Made by a program: the position numbers and the translations under genes. DNA of 64,000 nucleotides from Neurospora intermedia (lineage: Eukaryota; Ascomycota; Sordariomycetes; Sordariales; Sordariaceae), in contig BTPP01000007.1 in assembly GCA_037102815.1 (NCBI GenBank), forward strand, positions 868,001 through 932,000, read 5' to 3'. The notes beneath the pieces are model-generated. The model was not told the DNA's origin. It did not search any database and saw only the letters and a program-made list of their open reading frames with translations. Below, piece after piece: positions 12,561 through 24,700 of the stretch (position 1 is the first letter of the stretch; each line of letters starts with the position of its first letter).

Positions 12561-13129
12561 TTTTCTTTCTAATTAGGGTTTCTTCTAGGTTTTAATTTAT
12601 CCGATACGATATTATCAATTGGGTTTACTTTTTATACCGCTCGTTTATATATTATATTAGTTTATATAGTTATATATTCTAATTTTCCCTTAGTGCTCTC
12701 TAACTCCTTTTAAACCTTCCTATATTCATTTAACGTAGGTAAATACCCTACTAGCGGGAAATTTTATTTGATAGTCCTTATTAGCTTTAAAATAAGTTTT
12801 TTCTAACGATAACGAGCCTACCGAAAGATATTTAGACTCTGTAGGCCGATTAAGAAAGTCTATTCCTTCTCTAAGAAAATTATTAAATCCTCCGCTATTT
12901 CGTTATTAAGAGGGGTAATCCGTTTATTATCTTCCTTTAGGATATTCTTTAACCGTTATCCTTTATTTACTAATAAGGTAGTCTCCTCTATATAATTTTC
13001 GTTAGGCCTATTTCTTTACCCTTTAATATATAAAGCTATTATAATAGTAGGGGAATTAAACCTTTTACCCGTCGCTTTACTTTCCTTCGAAAATTTCTAA
13101 ATTAATAACTAGGGTGGTACAAATTACTA

Positions 13130-13450
13130 CTCCGTCGAACGTTATAACTACGTAGTTCCTTCCGCCTTCTTTATATTTTATATAGACTTTAGCGTTTTAA
13201 AAGAACGGTAACCCTAAAATAATATTATAGTTCGGTAAGGCTTACTCTATAATAAAAAAATAAATTTTTTATCCCTTATTGAATAACTAAATTTTTTCGT
13301 AAGTTTTACTAAAAAACCCCTTCCTTCCTCTATTACTATTAATATTAGAAATATCCGTAGTAATATTCTAAAGTCCTAACGAATCTATTAATATTTTATA
13401 AATAGTATTATATTCGGTATTTATATTTAATAGGGCGGCGACCTTCTTTC
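13130..13450 (-). pseudogene. Element A aspartic protease
   Basis: Retroviral-type aspartic protease, which would cleave the Gag-Pol polyprotein. The minus strand shows ALLNINTEYNTI, where the catalytic D-T/S-G is damaged to N-I-N, followed by the flap region and NYNIILGLPFF, the conserved hydrophobic-Gly block near the end of retropepsins. It lies upstream of RT at the normal place. Element B has a matching copy at 53905-54215. Confidence 0.75.
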
Positions 13451-13599
13451 TTCCTTAGAATTTAATTAATATATAAAATATAAGTAAAGGGGTAAGACGT
13501 ATAGTATTACCCTCCGTAAAGGGGGATTTATTAACGAATTTTATTTAGTTCGTAGCGAGAATTAAGGTATTCTAAGGAGAGACGATATATAATAGTATA

Positions 13600-16100
13600 G
13601 ATCTATTCTTTCTTTAATTTTTAATATTTCGCCAATTAAATAGAAAGAAAATATTATCTTCTAAGGAAGGTCGGGCAAATATAGGGTTATTGTTCTTTAA
13701 AGCGATTTTAATTAGGTTTACTAATATATTTATCTTAGGCTCTTATTTATTTATAGATATACTATAAATTTACGCTTTATTAGGCCTAATAGGAACGAAT
13801 TTATTAGTTTCCGAACTATTATTAGGGGTTGTACTATTATAGTACTTAAATTGCGCGGTAGGGATCCTATCCTTATTATGAGGAACCCCGGAGAGTTGTT
13901 TAATTTAATTGTAAATAGTTAGAGTATTAGTAGGGTTATTTTAGATAATATCTTTAATAGTAATAGTAATTTTAGTGTTTATAAATTTAATGGCTATAGG
14001 GTATATCTCCTTTATATTTAAAATATTATTTCGAACTCGGATATCCTTTATATTTACCTAATTTATTCCTTCCTCTTTTTATATAAATAAAACCTTCTTA
14101 GGTTATAATTCTAGTATTTTACTAGTAGGGGTAGATAAGTGCGCTTGAATTTTATTATTTAAAGTAGTTTTAAATTATTTAGGGGCTAATTTAAATACTT
14201 CTATAATAGATAGACGAAGGATTAGGGTAAAAGGAGGGGTAGTTATAGAGCCTAGTACTATATTATTGGTCCTAGGCCTCTTTAATTCGCTGGTTATTAC
14301 TATAATATTTTAGGAAGTAGTATTAATTTCTTTTTAATTTATATTTATATTGGAGAGTTCCCTTATTTTAGTAACCTTATTAGAATTAGCGATAATTGTA
14401 TAAATTTAGGCTACTTATTTTCGGGTAAGAGAGGATATTTTATACAATTCCTTAAACGCCTCTATCGAAATATAGTTAATAGCGATAGTAGGGGAACCGT
14501 TTTTGGCTTAGATCTAGTCCTAATATTATTTAGCCTACTTAAGATCCTAAAGTAAATTAAAGACTAGGATAAATAGTATATTCTATGGGTTATATTATTA
14601 TTAGACCTTAAATTCCTACTTTTTAAATTTCTAGTAGTTAGGGTAGTTAATAGCTAGAGCTATAAGGGAGCGGATCGCATCCCCCAGTCGGCTTAAATTA
14701 GATGTTCGAAAATATATATCCTTAGGGACTTTATTAGTATAGTCTATCCTAGAGCCTATAAACGCTACAGTATTCGTACTCCTATTCTAGTTAGTAGGCT
14801 TCTAGCTAGTAATATTGTAATTATAATCGACTTCCTTTTACTCGTAATTATAAATATAATAACCGAATAGACTATACTAGTAGTACTACTATTAATACCC
14901 TCCTCTATCGTCTTTCCTTATACTCTATCCGCTCCTAACTCTTCTATATAAAGTATTAATTTGGATAGTATTAGTTTAAAAATTCGTAAATTAAGTAGGC
15001 TAGCGAAGGGCGGGCTATTGAGGGAGAGGGGTTTATTACTAGACTTGGGGGGTAAAGGTAGTATTTCGGATAATTATTAATTACTCTATATAATTAATTA
15101 GATTATCTATAGTCTTTTTATTAAGAATTAGGGTAACCTTAGTAGGGATTTACGCTTTTATAATAATTTTCTTAATAGGGACCTTGGAACTAGCATCTTC
15201 CTCGGAGGATTTAGAAGAGCTATCTAAGTTAATTACGCGCTTAGTTTTATACTTACGCTTCTTAATAGATATCTCCTCCTTACTACTATTACTAGTATCC
15301 GACGAAGTACTAGAGTTAATATTATTGAACTATTCTACTACGAGCTTATTTAAGGACTAAGAGAACTTAATTTATTCTATAATATAGAATTCCTTTTTTA
15401 ACTTCTATAAGAAGGTAGTAATTATATATTTCGTATTAATATACAATTTCCTATAAAAATTCTTAACGGTATTATAGTTAGCGCTATTCTAATTTTACGC
15501 CTTTTAATAAGTAAATAGTACTGAATAAATAAGAATAGTATTGATAATTTTATTTATTTAATAAGGGACGCGCTTAGTATAGAACTTCTTTAGGGTAGTA
15601 AATATATTATCCGTTTGTTCGGGATCCTTTACTTTATAGATAGTTTTAAGTTTTTTAGTAAATTCTTCTTAGGTAGCGGTATTTTTAGTTTTAAAATTAC
15701 GAAGGAAACCCTTACTAATATCCCTAGGCTCCTTCTTATATTACTAAAATTAAGTATTAATTTTAAATTTATTATTTCTAAACTTATAAATACTAACCTC
15801 TTCCTCGAATAATTCAATATATTTAGAGACTCTTTTTCTATCGAACTTTTTCTTTAGAAGAATTTTTCGAATAGAAGTAGTATTATTCGTAAGGAGGGTA
15901 GCGATAGTGTTAAGGGATATTTTACTCGGGCGAGTAGGAGTATTAATTGAGGGGGTTTTATTAGTAGGAGTATTATTAATGTCCGATATAGTAGGTAGTT
16001 AGGATTTATAGGGATTTTAGTAACGGTTCTATAATTTATAGTATTAGTACTAAATAGTAATACTCTTTTCTTCCTTTCTTAGTAAAGAGTTAATTTAGTA
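13600..16100 (-). pseudogene. Element A gag region (degenerate)
   Basis: By position between the 5' LTR and the protease this is gag, the capsid precursor. Minus-strand frames with RIP-type stops run through much of it, but I could not identify a capsid core or an intact zinc knuckle, since Cys and His codons are prime RIP targets. Short open stretches on both strands near 15615-15817 are fragments of this region and are not separate genes. Assignment rests on context. Confidence 0.5.
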
Positions 16101-16853
16101 TTTTTTTTTAATTTTTTCTTCTCTATATAAGTATTTTAATAATTATAATAGTTAATTTTTAAGGTTTTATATAGGTACTAAATTCTAAGGGTTTAACGAG
16201 TAGTATAATTAGCGAATTAGGATTATTAATACTATTTCTTCGCCTACTTCGCTAGTTTTATAAAACGTTACTTGCGTTGCTCTAAAAATATTAAGTAGGG
16301 AGTGGAATAATATAATTATTAGTCCTATAATAATTTCGGCCGCTTAAAGTACTAGTTTTGTATATAGTATATAAATGTTTGAATATTAAATATTATTTAG
16401 TAAGGGGTAGATTTGCATAGACCTTCTTTTCGACCGTCGTTCTTTATTTAATTTTTCTTTCTAAGTATTATTTGGGGTTTTTCTAATTTGATTTTATCTT
16501 CTTTCTTTATTGTAATTAGTCCTAAAATTGTAAAGTAAGGGGTTTCTATCCTAGTTTTGTAAATATAGTAGTTTAAGGTATTTATAGTTTATTGTTGGTA
16601 AATTATGGATTGGTTGATGAGGCGGAGATTTGGATATTTCTGGAATTAAAGTCTCCGTCGAATTAAGTAAGAGGCTCCTTTACCGGAAGAATTGACTAGC
16701 TCTTTACTATTTAATTTTTAGCGCTTAAATTGGTATTTTAAGGTTTTCGAGGATAACCTTTGCGTTGTTAGGAATTCCTTTCTAGGAATTTCTTGAATTT
16801 GTATTAGTTAGTTTAGTTGGGAGTTTGAAATTTATTTTGTCCTTATTACTATT

Positions 16854-17398
16854 TAAAATAGAGTAAAAATTATACTAATAAAGAAAAGCGTTCTACTATA
16901 TTTAGATGTAGCGAGGAGTAGATTTAGAGTTGGGTATAGCCTCTATCCTTAGGAATTAAGATAGAATAATAATACTATAGTTCGTTAATTATTACCTAAG
17001 ACTAACGAGAAGGATAAGACCCTTCTTATTAGTCCTAGTTGGTTGAATGGGTCTAAAAGTTAGTCTTGTTATAGGAAGATTGTTGAGCTTACTATTACTA
17101 GAATATTTAACGACGATTCTATAGTTTTTTGGGAACGGAATTTCTTAGTCTATTTTCGAGGAAAAAGTATTGTTTGATTAGGAGTACTTATCCTTCTCCC
17201 TATTCTTAGTTCGGGATTTCCTCCTTATATCCCTTTTTCTATTTAGTATATTCTTAGGGTCCTAACCGACTAGTGCAGTAGATCTACTCCTCAATGTATA
17301 ATAAGCTAAGGCCCTAATACCTCCACTCATTATTTAAAAGCAAAAGTTCAAAGCAAGAAAAGAAAAAACAGAAAAAAAGAATTAACCACCCCACATCA
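16854..17398 (-). repeat. Element A 5' LTR (545 bp)
   Basis: Partner of 2891-3435. On the plus strand it starts TAAAATAGAG (TpG and CpA sites lost) and ends ACCACCCCACATCA, where the sites are kept. It is followed by CTAT, the target duplication. The 450 bp inside it (16400-16853) would be the 5' untranslated leader. A minus-strand TAGTAATAAGGAC starting 2 bases inside could be a RIP-damaged TGG-type primer binding site. Confidence 0.93.
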
Positions 17399-18100
17399 CT
17401 ATAAACCGATAGAGGGTATAATATTAATTATTTCTTATTTAAGAATTTATATTATATAATACCCTTCTTAAGTATTATACTTTATACTACTATAGGGATT
17501 CCTTAATTATTAAGAAGCCTTCCTATAAATATTTAGTAATTTTAAGGCTAAGGTATAGTTTCTTAATTAATTTAAATAAATTATAGCTTCCCCTAATATA
17601 GTACCAAAATTGGTTTAGGTTAATACTAAAGGTAGTTAGCCTTTTAATTACTATACTTATTTTATAGTTTAATAGAATAAGCGGCTTAAAGTACTAGTTA
17701 TTTAAATCTTTAGTAAAAAATATATATCCTTATTCTCTAATTAATTCCTTACTAATCTTTTCTCTAAATATTAATAATTCCCTATAGTACAATTATTGTA
17801 TTGTAATATTTTAAAAGGAATATATATTAATATTCTATAATACTTCCAACTAATTCGAATAGATTCTAATTATTAGTCCTTTTACCGAATATCGTTCGTA
17901 TCTTTTACCCGGCTTTAAGGATAGTATTTATAGTAATTGTATATAGAATTGTAGAACAGTTAAAAAATATACTATAAATTCAGTATTTTTAACGTATATT
18001 CGCAATTCGGGTATTCCCTATACTAATAAATTAAACGTTAAGTAGTATAGTAATTAAGAGGAATAGATAATTACTAATATTCCTCCGTTATAATTTCGTA
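17399..18100 (-). pseudogene. Accessory ORF of element B, part 1, and end of integrase
   Basis: The minus strand keeps a frame with only RIP-type stops up to the junction with element A. The last residues include KFLNKK and YPLSVYRL, and the frame continues seamlessly into 2886 when A is removed. This is the evidence that A is nested in B. Upstream (17700-18100) it merges with the C-terminal part of the integrase, and the boundary between the two proteins cannot be placed. The product is not recognised. Confidence 0.4.
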
Positions 18101-18149
18101 CTAGGGTATTCTTTAGAAGGAAAATTAAATTTTAATTTAAATATCTTCG

Positions 18150-19960
18150 ATAGGAAAGGGGGTTAGAAGTTAGGAGTCTAGGGCTAGATCTATTTAGTAT
18201 ATCCTAAATTATAAAGCAATTAATATATTTATACTATTTTTTAGGACGGGAATTCTAGGGTAAAAATATATAAAAATTTTCTTAGGATAGCTACCTTTAG
18301 GTATTGCTAGAAGGATCGTTATATTCAAATTTCATTTAGTAGTTTAATAATAAACATTTTAATTATTTCAGTTTTTTTCGTATTATAAGAAATATTTTTA
18401 GTATTGTAGTATATAATAAAGTGTAAGCTTTCTTATCTTTCTCTTCCCTTTGAAAGGAATAATAATATTTATTCGGTTCCTTTCGTACAAAATAATAAAT
18501 AATCAAAGTAATTAATTTTATAATAGTATTTAATTATATAGAGTATTAAAAGTTCTTATTCCCTTACCTATATATTAGTTTTTAATCTTTAGGTTTCCTT
18601 CAGGGCAAAATAATTTTAAAATTTCTATTATACTATTCTATTATCCGCTATATTTCCCTTTCGGTATTCTAATTAATCGTATAATCTATAGCTTTCCTTA
18701 TAGTATCTTTATTAATTATGGGTTCCTCTAAAGTTTCTTTTAAGTATAATAAAAGAAGCGTTTCTTAATTAATTATATTACAATCTAGTTTTAACTATAT
18801 ATTATTATATAAAAAGTACTTCTTAATCCTTTTAATTGGGTAGGAGGTAGTAATATTAATACTATCCAAAGTTTTTAAGAAGTATTTATATTTGGAAGTA
18901 ATCTTTCTAATTCGAAAAGGACTAAACTAGTAGTAAATTAATTTTTTAATTAAATTTATATTAATTCGTCGAATATAGTTATAAACTAGTACTAAATTTC
19001 CTATTTATAATTTTATAATATCAGGTCTAATCTTACCCTTATTTATCGAATTGTAGTATTTTATAGTCTTCTACTTTATTATAGAGATTTGTTCGGCTAT
19101 AAAATTAAATTTATACTTACTATCTTATAATAAATAGGCTCTAGCAAATATTAAATCGAATTAGGCTTTAAATAATTTATTATCCTATATATTACCCTAT
19201 TGTATAATTCTCTAAAATAGTAAATTAAATTTAATTGGCGAAATAGGATTATATTTATAATTAAAGTAAAAGGAAATAAAACTATAGCTTCCCTAGACTA
19301 TAGTCCAATTTATAAATAAAATATAAGGTAGCTAGGGCTTCTAATTACTCCCTATACTACTAGTAAACTTTACGAGTATTGCTATAATTAAAAAGTATTT
19401 AAATTTATTTACCCTATTTATTTTGGAGTTATAGGGTAAAATCTTTATAAAAGGGATATTGAACTTCCTTAGTAGGTTATTGTAGTCTTTCCGGAATTCC
19501 GAACCGCTATTAACGACGATTAATAAGGGTAGGCCCTATTAATAAATAATTTGTATCTTAATAAAGTGAACTATATACTTTAAATTTACTATAAGGAGGA
19601 TATCTACCTCTATATAACTAGTAAGGTTATCCTGTACCTTAATAATCCCGATTCTTTTACTGTCCTTCCCTAGTATATACTAAATATCTAATATCTATTT
19701 ATAAAAGGGTTGTAGTAACGGATTAATATATTGGAAAATATTAATAAACTGCTTAGGATTTTATTTCTAATAGTTTGGGTAGGACCTAATACGTCTTTCT
19801 ATATAGGAATAAATACCCTTCTACTAATAGAAATTAGTAATACAGTAGTAAATTGCTTTTCTTCCCTTATAACTAACTTTATTATAATATTTATAAAAGA
19901 TAATATTGTAATTAATATTATTATCTATAAATCTGTGTAGTGCTTAATTAGTATTCGTAG
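18150..19960 (-). pseudogene. Element B integrase
   Basis: The minus strand at about 19470-19560 reads LLIVVNSGSEFRKDYNNLL, the block around the second catalytic Asp (D to N), then FIKILPYNSKING, the conserved stretch just before the Glu. Farther downstream come LIFYLQIGL-type and FPFTLI segments that match the integrase of element A. Many TAA and TAG codons interrupt it. A plus-strand open stretch at 19731-19940 is only the antisense of this gene. Confidence 0.75.
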
Positions 19961-20229
19961 GGCGTAACTATAAAACTCCTTTATAGAAGAAGAATTTTGG
20001 AACTTTAGTTTTAAAGTACTATTATTCTAATTTAATAATTAAATTGATAAGTAGTTCTAGCGTTTGGAGGTACTTAATAATTCTTTGAGAATTATAAATT
20101 TATTAATCCTTTAAGGGTTTTTAATTTTTCTTCCTTTAGTTTAATATTTTATTAAATTTTACTATATAGATCTATTAATTTATAAAATTATTAATATCTT
20201 CTTCCTTAGCTTTATCCCGCTAATTTACT

Positions 20230-20810
20230 ACTAAAGGAAGTATATAAGAAAGGTTATTAATAATAATATTCTTCTTTCCTAGGATATATCTAACTTCGAA
20301 ATTAAATAATCGAATCTAAATAATCTAACGTATAATTATTACTATTAGGATATTAAACGCTACTCTATTTAATTAGTAGATTATAATTTAAATATTAATT
20401 TTAATAATAAAGTAAACGCCGAATAAGTAGCGCTTTAATTGCTTTAAAGTATAAAGTAGTCCGTAAAATTCTTATTTAGTAGTATTATATTTTTTTTTAG
20501 CGTTTAATTAAATATTACTTTCGAACTAATAAGGGTAGTACCTACTATTTAGCCTAATTTATTTAATAACCGCCCCCCAACCAATTAGTAATATATCTAC
20601 TATAAGGAAAATATCTTTATACCGGTCGTTATTATAAATAATAAATATAAAATAAAGAACCGATAAAACCTTATACTATAAGTATTCTAAGGCAAATTAT
20701 TTATTCTCTATCTATTACTATTTAGTATTTTTTTTTAATAAAATATATAAGGGTTAAGCTATTATAGCGAAGTCCTTAATCTAAATTTAGTAATACCCAA
20801 TAATCCCTAA
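20230..20810 (-). pseudogene. Element B RNase H
   Basis: The minus strand encodes YYPYQFESN, then KKYNTTKQEFYGLLYTLKQL, FIIKINIQIIIYQLNR and FEVRYILGKKNIIINNLS. This aligns block by block with the RNase H of element A and ends in the degraded LSR-type tail. Acidic residues are largely lost to Asn or Ile through RIP. It lies directly downstream of the RT fragment. Confidence 0.8.
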
Positions 20811-20899
20811 GAAGGCTCTTAATTATTAGAATTCTTTACCTTTCTATTTAATAAACTTATAATTTTCCTATTAAAAGATTCTAAAAACTTTGTAGGGGG

Positions 20900-21257
20900 A
20901 AGGTCGTCTACCGTCTTCTAAATAGAAGTATCCTATAAATTCAACTTCGGGCTAATACTATTTGGACTTTTCGGCCGTAACAGTACAACTACTAAGCTCG
21001 ATATTAATTAGGACTTTATTAATATTAATTAAATAATTAAAGACGTATTTACGTATACTAGGTCTAATCTCGAGTCCGTTATAATTTATAGTAGCTAATT
21101 TAATATAGATATCATTTAAGTAGGGTCGATAGATAGTAGGAATTAGATTATATAATACCCTAATTATTACCCGAAAGAATTAAATAATAGAGTTCGTTCT
21201 TCCTTAGGGTAGTATAATTATCCTCTTTACTCCTATTATACTCTAAAAGGTAATAAT
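20900..21257 (-). pseudogene. Element B reverse transcriptase, downstream half (cut by element C)
   Basis: The minus strand shows IPTIYRPYLNDIYIK (about 21095-21130), the catalytic LDD motif with the first Asp changed to Asn, then EIRPSIRKYVF and NINKVLINIEL, as in element A. The sequence stops abruptly at 21257, where the LTR of element C begins. The next RT residues resume at 33310 after the 12-kb insertion. The 5-bp ATAAT at 21253-21257 is repeated at 33310-33314. Confidence 0.85.
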
Positions 21258-21532
21258 TGTGAGAGCGCACACAATTACGAGAGTAAGCCAGTTCAAGAGG
21301 GTTGTAGTGCAATTTAAATATAATATTAAAGCTAAAGAGTAAAAAGGGAAAAGTCTAAAGGTAGGCTAACTGTACGAGGTTTTGTAGTATGCGCGCGCCA
21401 AACTCTATTAAAGTATAGTGGGGCGCGCTATAAAGGCGCGTAACTACGTAACTTCTAGTAGACTAGGCGGTCGAAGGTACGCAATTATATAACTTCCAGC
21501 ACTTTAGGTAGTTATAGTTCTAAGCTATAATA
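21258..21532 (-). repeat. Element C 3' LTR (275 bp)
   Basis: Plus strand starts TGTGAGAGCGCACACAATTA and ends TTCTAAGCTATAATA. The first 60 bases keep CpA sites that are TpA in the copy at 33035. The last 80 bases are the mutated version. No length difference from its partner. Confidence 0.95.
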
Positions 21533-21535
21533 TTA

Positions 21536-21547
21536 CCCCCCCCTTCC
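21536..21547 (-). promoter_or_regulatory. Polypurine tract of element C
   Basis: The minus strand reads GGAAGGGGGGGG three bases inside the left LTR. A purine tract at this place primes plus-strand synthesis and marks the 3' end of the element, so C reads on the minus strand. Confidence 0.85.
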
Positions 21548-21774
21548 AATTAAAGTTCAGCCCTAGAGCCGAAAGTAAGTAATATACAAGATGAAAAAAG
21601 AAAAGAGGAAAAAACTTTTTTATATTGATACAAGCCTATTTTGAATCTGCGACGCTTCATTTTCTAAATACGTTTATCCTCGGGGTAGGGATAGTAGTTC
21701 CGATTATATTATTTAACCAATCCTATAATTGCCGCTAGTTTATTATAAATAATGCGACTTGGCCTCCGCTTATA

Positions 21775-21809
21775 CAGCGTAGTGCCAGAAGTCTGTGTGC
21801 ACGGCCCAC
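21775..21809 (+). repeat. Left terminal inverted repeat of the Tc1 element
   Basis: CAGCGTAGTGCCAGAAGTCT at the outer end, continuing into GTGTGCACGGCCCAC. It matches the reverse complement of 23139-23173 apart from three bases at positions 4, 6 and 7. Transposase binds such repeats. Confidence 0.95.
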
Positions 21810-21917
21810 TTTCAAAATCCCACGAACCAAACCCCTGGGTTCAATCCCAGTTTTCTTAACGAATAAAAATCGAGTAAAAAAGCCAATAGGTCCAATGGAA
21901 AGATCTGATTCGTGGCT

Positions 21918-23061
21918 TCAATATTTGGTATACCAACCCCGGGCCCGGCGAACGGCTGCCAGCCGCCGAGGAACCGACTCTACTAATCGGTCAATGAGGT
22001 CCTGAGGCACCCATTCCCAACATTGGACCAAAGCTCGATGAAAGACCTTGATATTGGCCTTATTATTGGTCAATTCCGAGAGCCTAGGGAACTCTTTTAT
22101 TAGGATCTCTTTCATCTTTTTCCAAACGTACTCAATAGGGTTGAGATCCGGACTATAGGCTGGCCAATGAATAGTCCAAATCCCGTACTCCTCCAGCTAC
22201 TCCTTTATATTATTAGCATTGTAAATAGGGGCGTTATTTTACTAAAAAAAGGTCCCTAGAAAATAATTTGGAAGAAGATCATCCTCGAGAACCTTTATAT
22301 AGCTCCAAGAAGTAAAACTATTCCTCTTTACTTCCGGATCTCTCTCTATTATTACTAAAGGTAATTTTCCTCCTTTCCAAATCCTTCCCCAGACTATTGT
22401 CTTTAGTGTACACTTCCCGTAGACCTTCAAATTTACTTTATCTTTATCCCATTTCTCTTCCGGAAGCCGGAAGATCCATCCGGCACTAGAATTAGGAGTA
22501 TTTTAAATAATAGACTCATTAGAGAAAGAACCCTAGAAAAAAAAAGGTGGGTTAGAAAAACGGAAAAATAAGAAGGGTAATTACTTTTTGCTCTACCTCT
22601 ATTATTTCTTAGTCTCTACCATCCCATTCTTAAGAAAAAAGAAGCCTTTCCCTTACTCCTTTAGGGGTAAGCTTTATTCTTTTCTGAAATCTCCATTTTC
22701 GCCGATAGGCCTTGGGAAGAATCCTCCGAATGGTATTAATGCCTAGGTTTCTAGGGATACAACCTCGAAGCTTATTCCAATTTGACCGGAAGCGTCTCTT
22801 AAGGCGAGATACTAGCCTTCTTATATTTAAAGGCTTTATTTTCTTTGGCCGGCTATTCCGAGGGCGAGATTCAAAGGTTTAGTAGAATTGGAAGCGTTTG
22901 ATAGTATTACTAATAGTGTTGCGATAGCAATTAAATTTCTGAGCAATGGCCTTGTGGCTATGGCTAGCTACGTGAAGGCTATAAATAGCCGCCCGGGACG
23001 CTTCGCTTAGTTCGCCATTTAGCCGGCGACCCCTAGTTAGAATGCCGCCAATTTCGTCCAT
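21918..23061 (-). pseudogene. Tc1-type transposase, RIP-damaged at two catalytic Asp codons
   Basis: The transposase cuts and pastes the element through a DDE catalytic triad. The chosen start is the Met of MDEIGGILTRG at 23061. The N-terminus is a helix-turn-helix region (SRAAIYSLHVASHSHKAIA) ending at a stop near 22879. The middle shows FSNES near 22515, the first Asp changed to Asn, then WGRIWKGGKLPLV and NYFLGTFF. Two stops stand before NNAPIY (about 22222-22239), where the second Asp is also Asn. The third motif PDLNPIEYVW is intact. There are 34 residues between the second Asp and the Glu, the spacing of Tc1 rather than mariner or pogo. The C-terminus ends in ARGWYTKY and a TGA stop. 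The gene is inactive. Confidence 0.93.
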
Positions 23062-23138
23062 TTTGCTGGTGGTTACGTTGATAAATAAAAAAAAGAAAAA
23101 AGGGGTAGTAAATAAAGAAGGTGGTGAAAATTCTGGAT

Positions 23139-23173
23139 GTGGGCCGTGCACACAGACTTCTGGCACCCCACTG
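23139..23173 (-). repeat. Right terminal inverted repeat of the Tc1 element
   Basis: Plus strand GTGGGCCGTGCACACAGACT followed by TCTGGCACCCCACTG, then the TA target. It is the inverted partner of 21775-21809. CpA and TpG sites are intact in both copies. Confidence 0.95.
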
Positions 23174-23289
23174 TAAGTTCTTTCTCGTAGCGTCCCCTTC
23201 TTTAATAGAAAAAAATTTTCTACATTTTCTATTAAATCCGTCTCTTCTATATTATTTTCCTTATTTAAATTAGTACGTTATCGTCCGGG

Positions 23290-24700
23290 TAATTATTATA
23301 GGAGCCTTATAACTATTACTATAAATGTTTCGGCGGTTTTAACTTTTCTAGGTATTCTTTATAGAATCGCTTTAATTCCTCTATTATATTTTTAAAACTT
23401 TCCGCTAAATATTATTCGGGGTCCGGATCTTATCTTTACTATTCTATTTAATACTAGAATTTCCCGTCCATTGTTTTTAAAAATAATATTTAATATATTT
23501 CCTACTCTTCTTCTATACTAGTACCTTCAATAATTTCTCTATTAGGGTTCGTCTTTATTGATTTTAGTAGTTGGTTTTTATTATTTTTATAAAGGTGCTC
23601 CGTATAGAATACTTTACGGCCCCTTTATAATAGTAGTAAATTTAATTCGTAGGAGTAGCCTTTTATTATCCGGATCCAATAAAGGATCCTTATTTGCGGA
23701 AAATCCAATTTATTATTAGGATAGTCTATAAACTAGTTTTTTTTAATAATAAAGATTTTATTACTTACGCCGAAGTTTGGTACTCGTTTGTAATAGTTAG
23801 TTTACTTTATTTAGCGTTCCTACGCCCAGTTAATTATTTTAAACGTTATATTATAAAGGTTTTGTAAAAACTTCGCTACTTCTTATGCTTCTAATCGGTT
23901 AATCTTTTTTCTAACGGGTAGTCCTAAAAGGCGGGTTCAATTTTACTAATCGAATAATATAGGCATTGGATAACCTATAATTATTTTATATAGGGATAGG
24001 CCGTCGAAGTTTTTGTAGGGTAGGGTTATTTGTGTCGAATCTAGTATTAAAATAGTTATAGATTAATTATTTTAATTATAATTAACGAACGGGCGCAACC
24101 GTTAGTTGATATACTAATTTATTACCTTTATTTAATTGGCTATTTAGGAGTGGCCTGGGCTACTAAGCTTCTATATAATGCCTAAAATCCTAGCTAATTC
24201 CTATATAAAGTCCAATACGAATTAAGGTCCTTTATTACTAATAATTTTATTTAAGCAATTAAATATCTAGTAGGGGCCTTAATAGTATAATTCCACTACC
24301 TGCCTAATTATAATTGTATTTTTATAGGGGATATACTATAATATTTTAAAGAAGCGATTTATTATAACGAATATATTATTATACCCCTTCTTATCCGGAA
24401 GTATCGATTTAAAATCGATTATAATACTCCTCTATAGTTAATTATTAAATATTAAAATTGAGTATATTTTATTTAACGTTTTATTGCATAAGTATTTCGA
24501 AGTTTTATAATCCTAGTAGTTTACTACGTATCGGTCGATATCGGAGGTTATAGCCGGCTACTAATATTACTTTTAAATTAGTTTCCTAGTTTTTACTTTA
24601 CCCGGATAAGTAATAGGTATTTATAAGTAAATATCTTTTATTAAGTAAGTACGGGTATTTTCCTCCTCCGGTATAATTAGTTTACTTTTATAATAGAGTA
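23290..24700 (-). pseudogene. Element C integrase with C-terminal chromodomain
   Basis: The minus strand begins with the zinc-binding N-terminal part (about 24500-24700). It continues through the catalytic core with IISNKGPQFVLDF, the second Asp block with D to N, and then SPGHS, the normally conserved HPQTNG region. The C-terminal 60 residues (about 23325-23510) read EILFLKTMDGKFQYQI, DPDPEWYLAESFKN and EYLEKLKPPKHL. This matches the fungal chromodomain pattern with its WYPASNFK-like block. Chromodomains of this class are thought to bind histone H3 methylated at Lys9 and steer integration into heterochromatin. Confidence 0.88.

Larger units (their letters stand above)
2891..17398 (-). mobile_element. 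Element A: 14.5-kb Ty3/gypsy LTR retrotransposon, RIP-inactivated
   Basis: Two direct repeats of exactly 545 bp (2891-3435 and 16854-17398) bound the element, and CTAT directly abuts both outer ends (2887-2890 and 17399-17402) as a 4-bp target duplication. Read on the minus strand from the right LTR, the interior holds gag, an aspartic protease, reverse transcriptase, RNase H and integrase. About 5.7 kb then follows before the 3' LTR, holding two unidentified ORFs in opposite orientations. A polypurine tract abuts the inner edge of the left LTR on the minus strand, which confirms the orientation. At 14.5 kb it is far longer than the 6-8 kb usual for fungal Ty3/gypsy elements. All genes carry RIP stops, so the element is dead. 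Confidence 0.9.
21775..23173 (-). mobile_element. Tc1/mariner-superfamily (Tc1-type) DNA transposon
   Basis: A 1399-bp element with 35-bp terminal inverted repeats at 21775-21809 and 23139-23173, matching except at three positions near the outermost end, and flanked by TA on both sides (21773-21774 and 23174-23175), the target duplication of this superfamily. It encodes one transposase on the minus strand. It is much less RIP-damaged than its surroundings, especially in its outer 150 bp, so it probably arrived later or escaped RIP for longer. It is inserted in element C between the pol gene and the 3' LTR. Confidence 0.93.

Noticed and set aside
21835-21850. CTGGGTTCAATCCCAG resembles the T-arm and B box of a tRNA
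   Set aside because: There is no A box, no acceptor stem and no anticodon arm around it. It lies within the Tc1 element, so it is probably chance or a relic.
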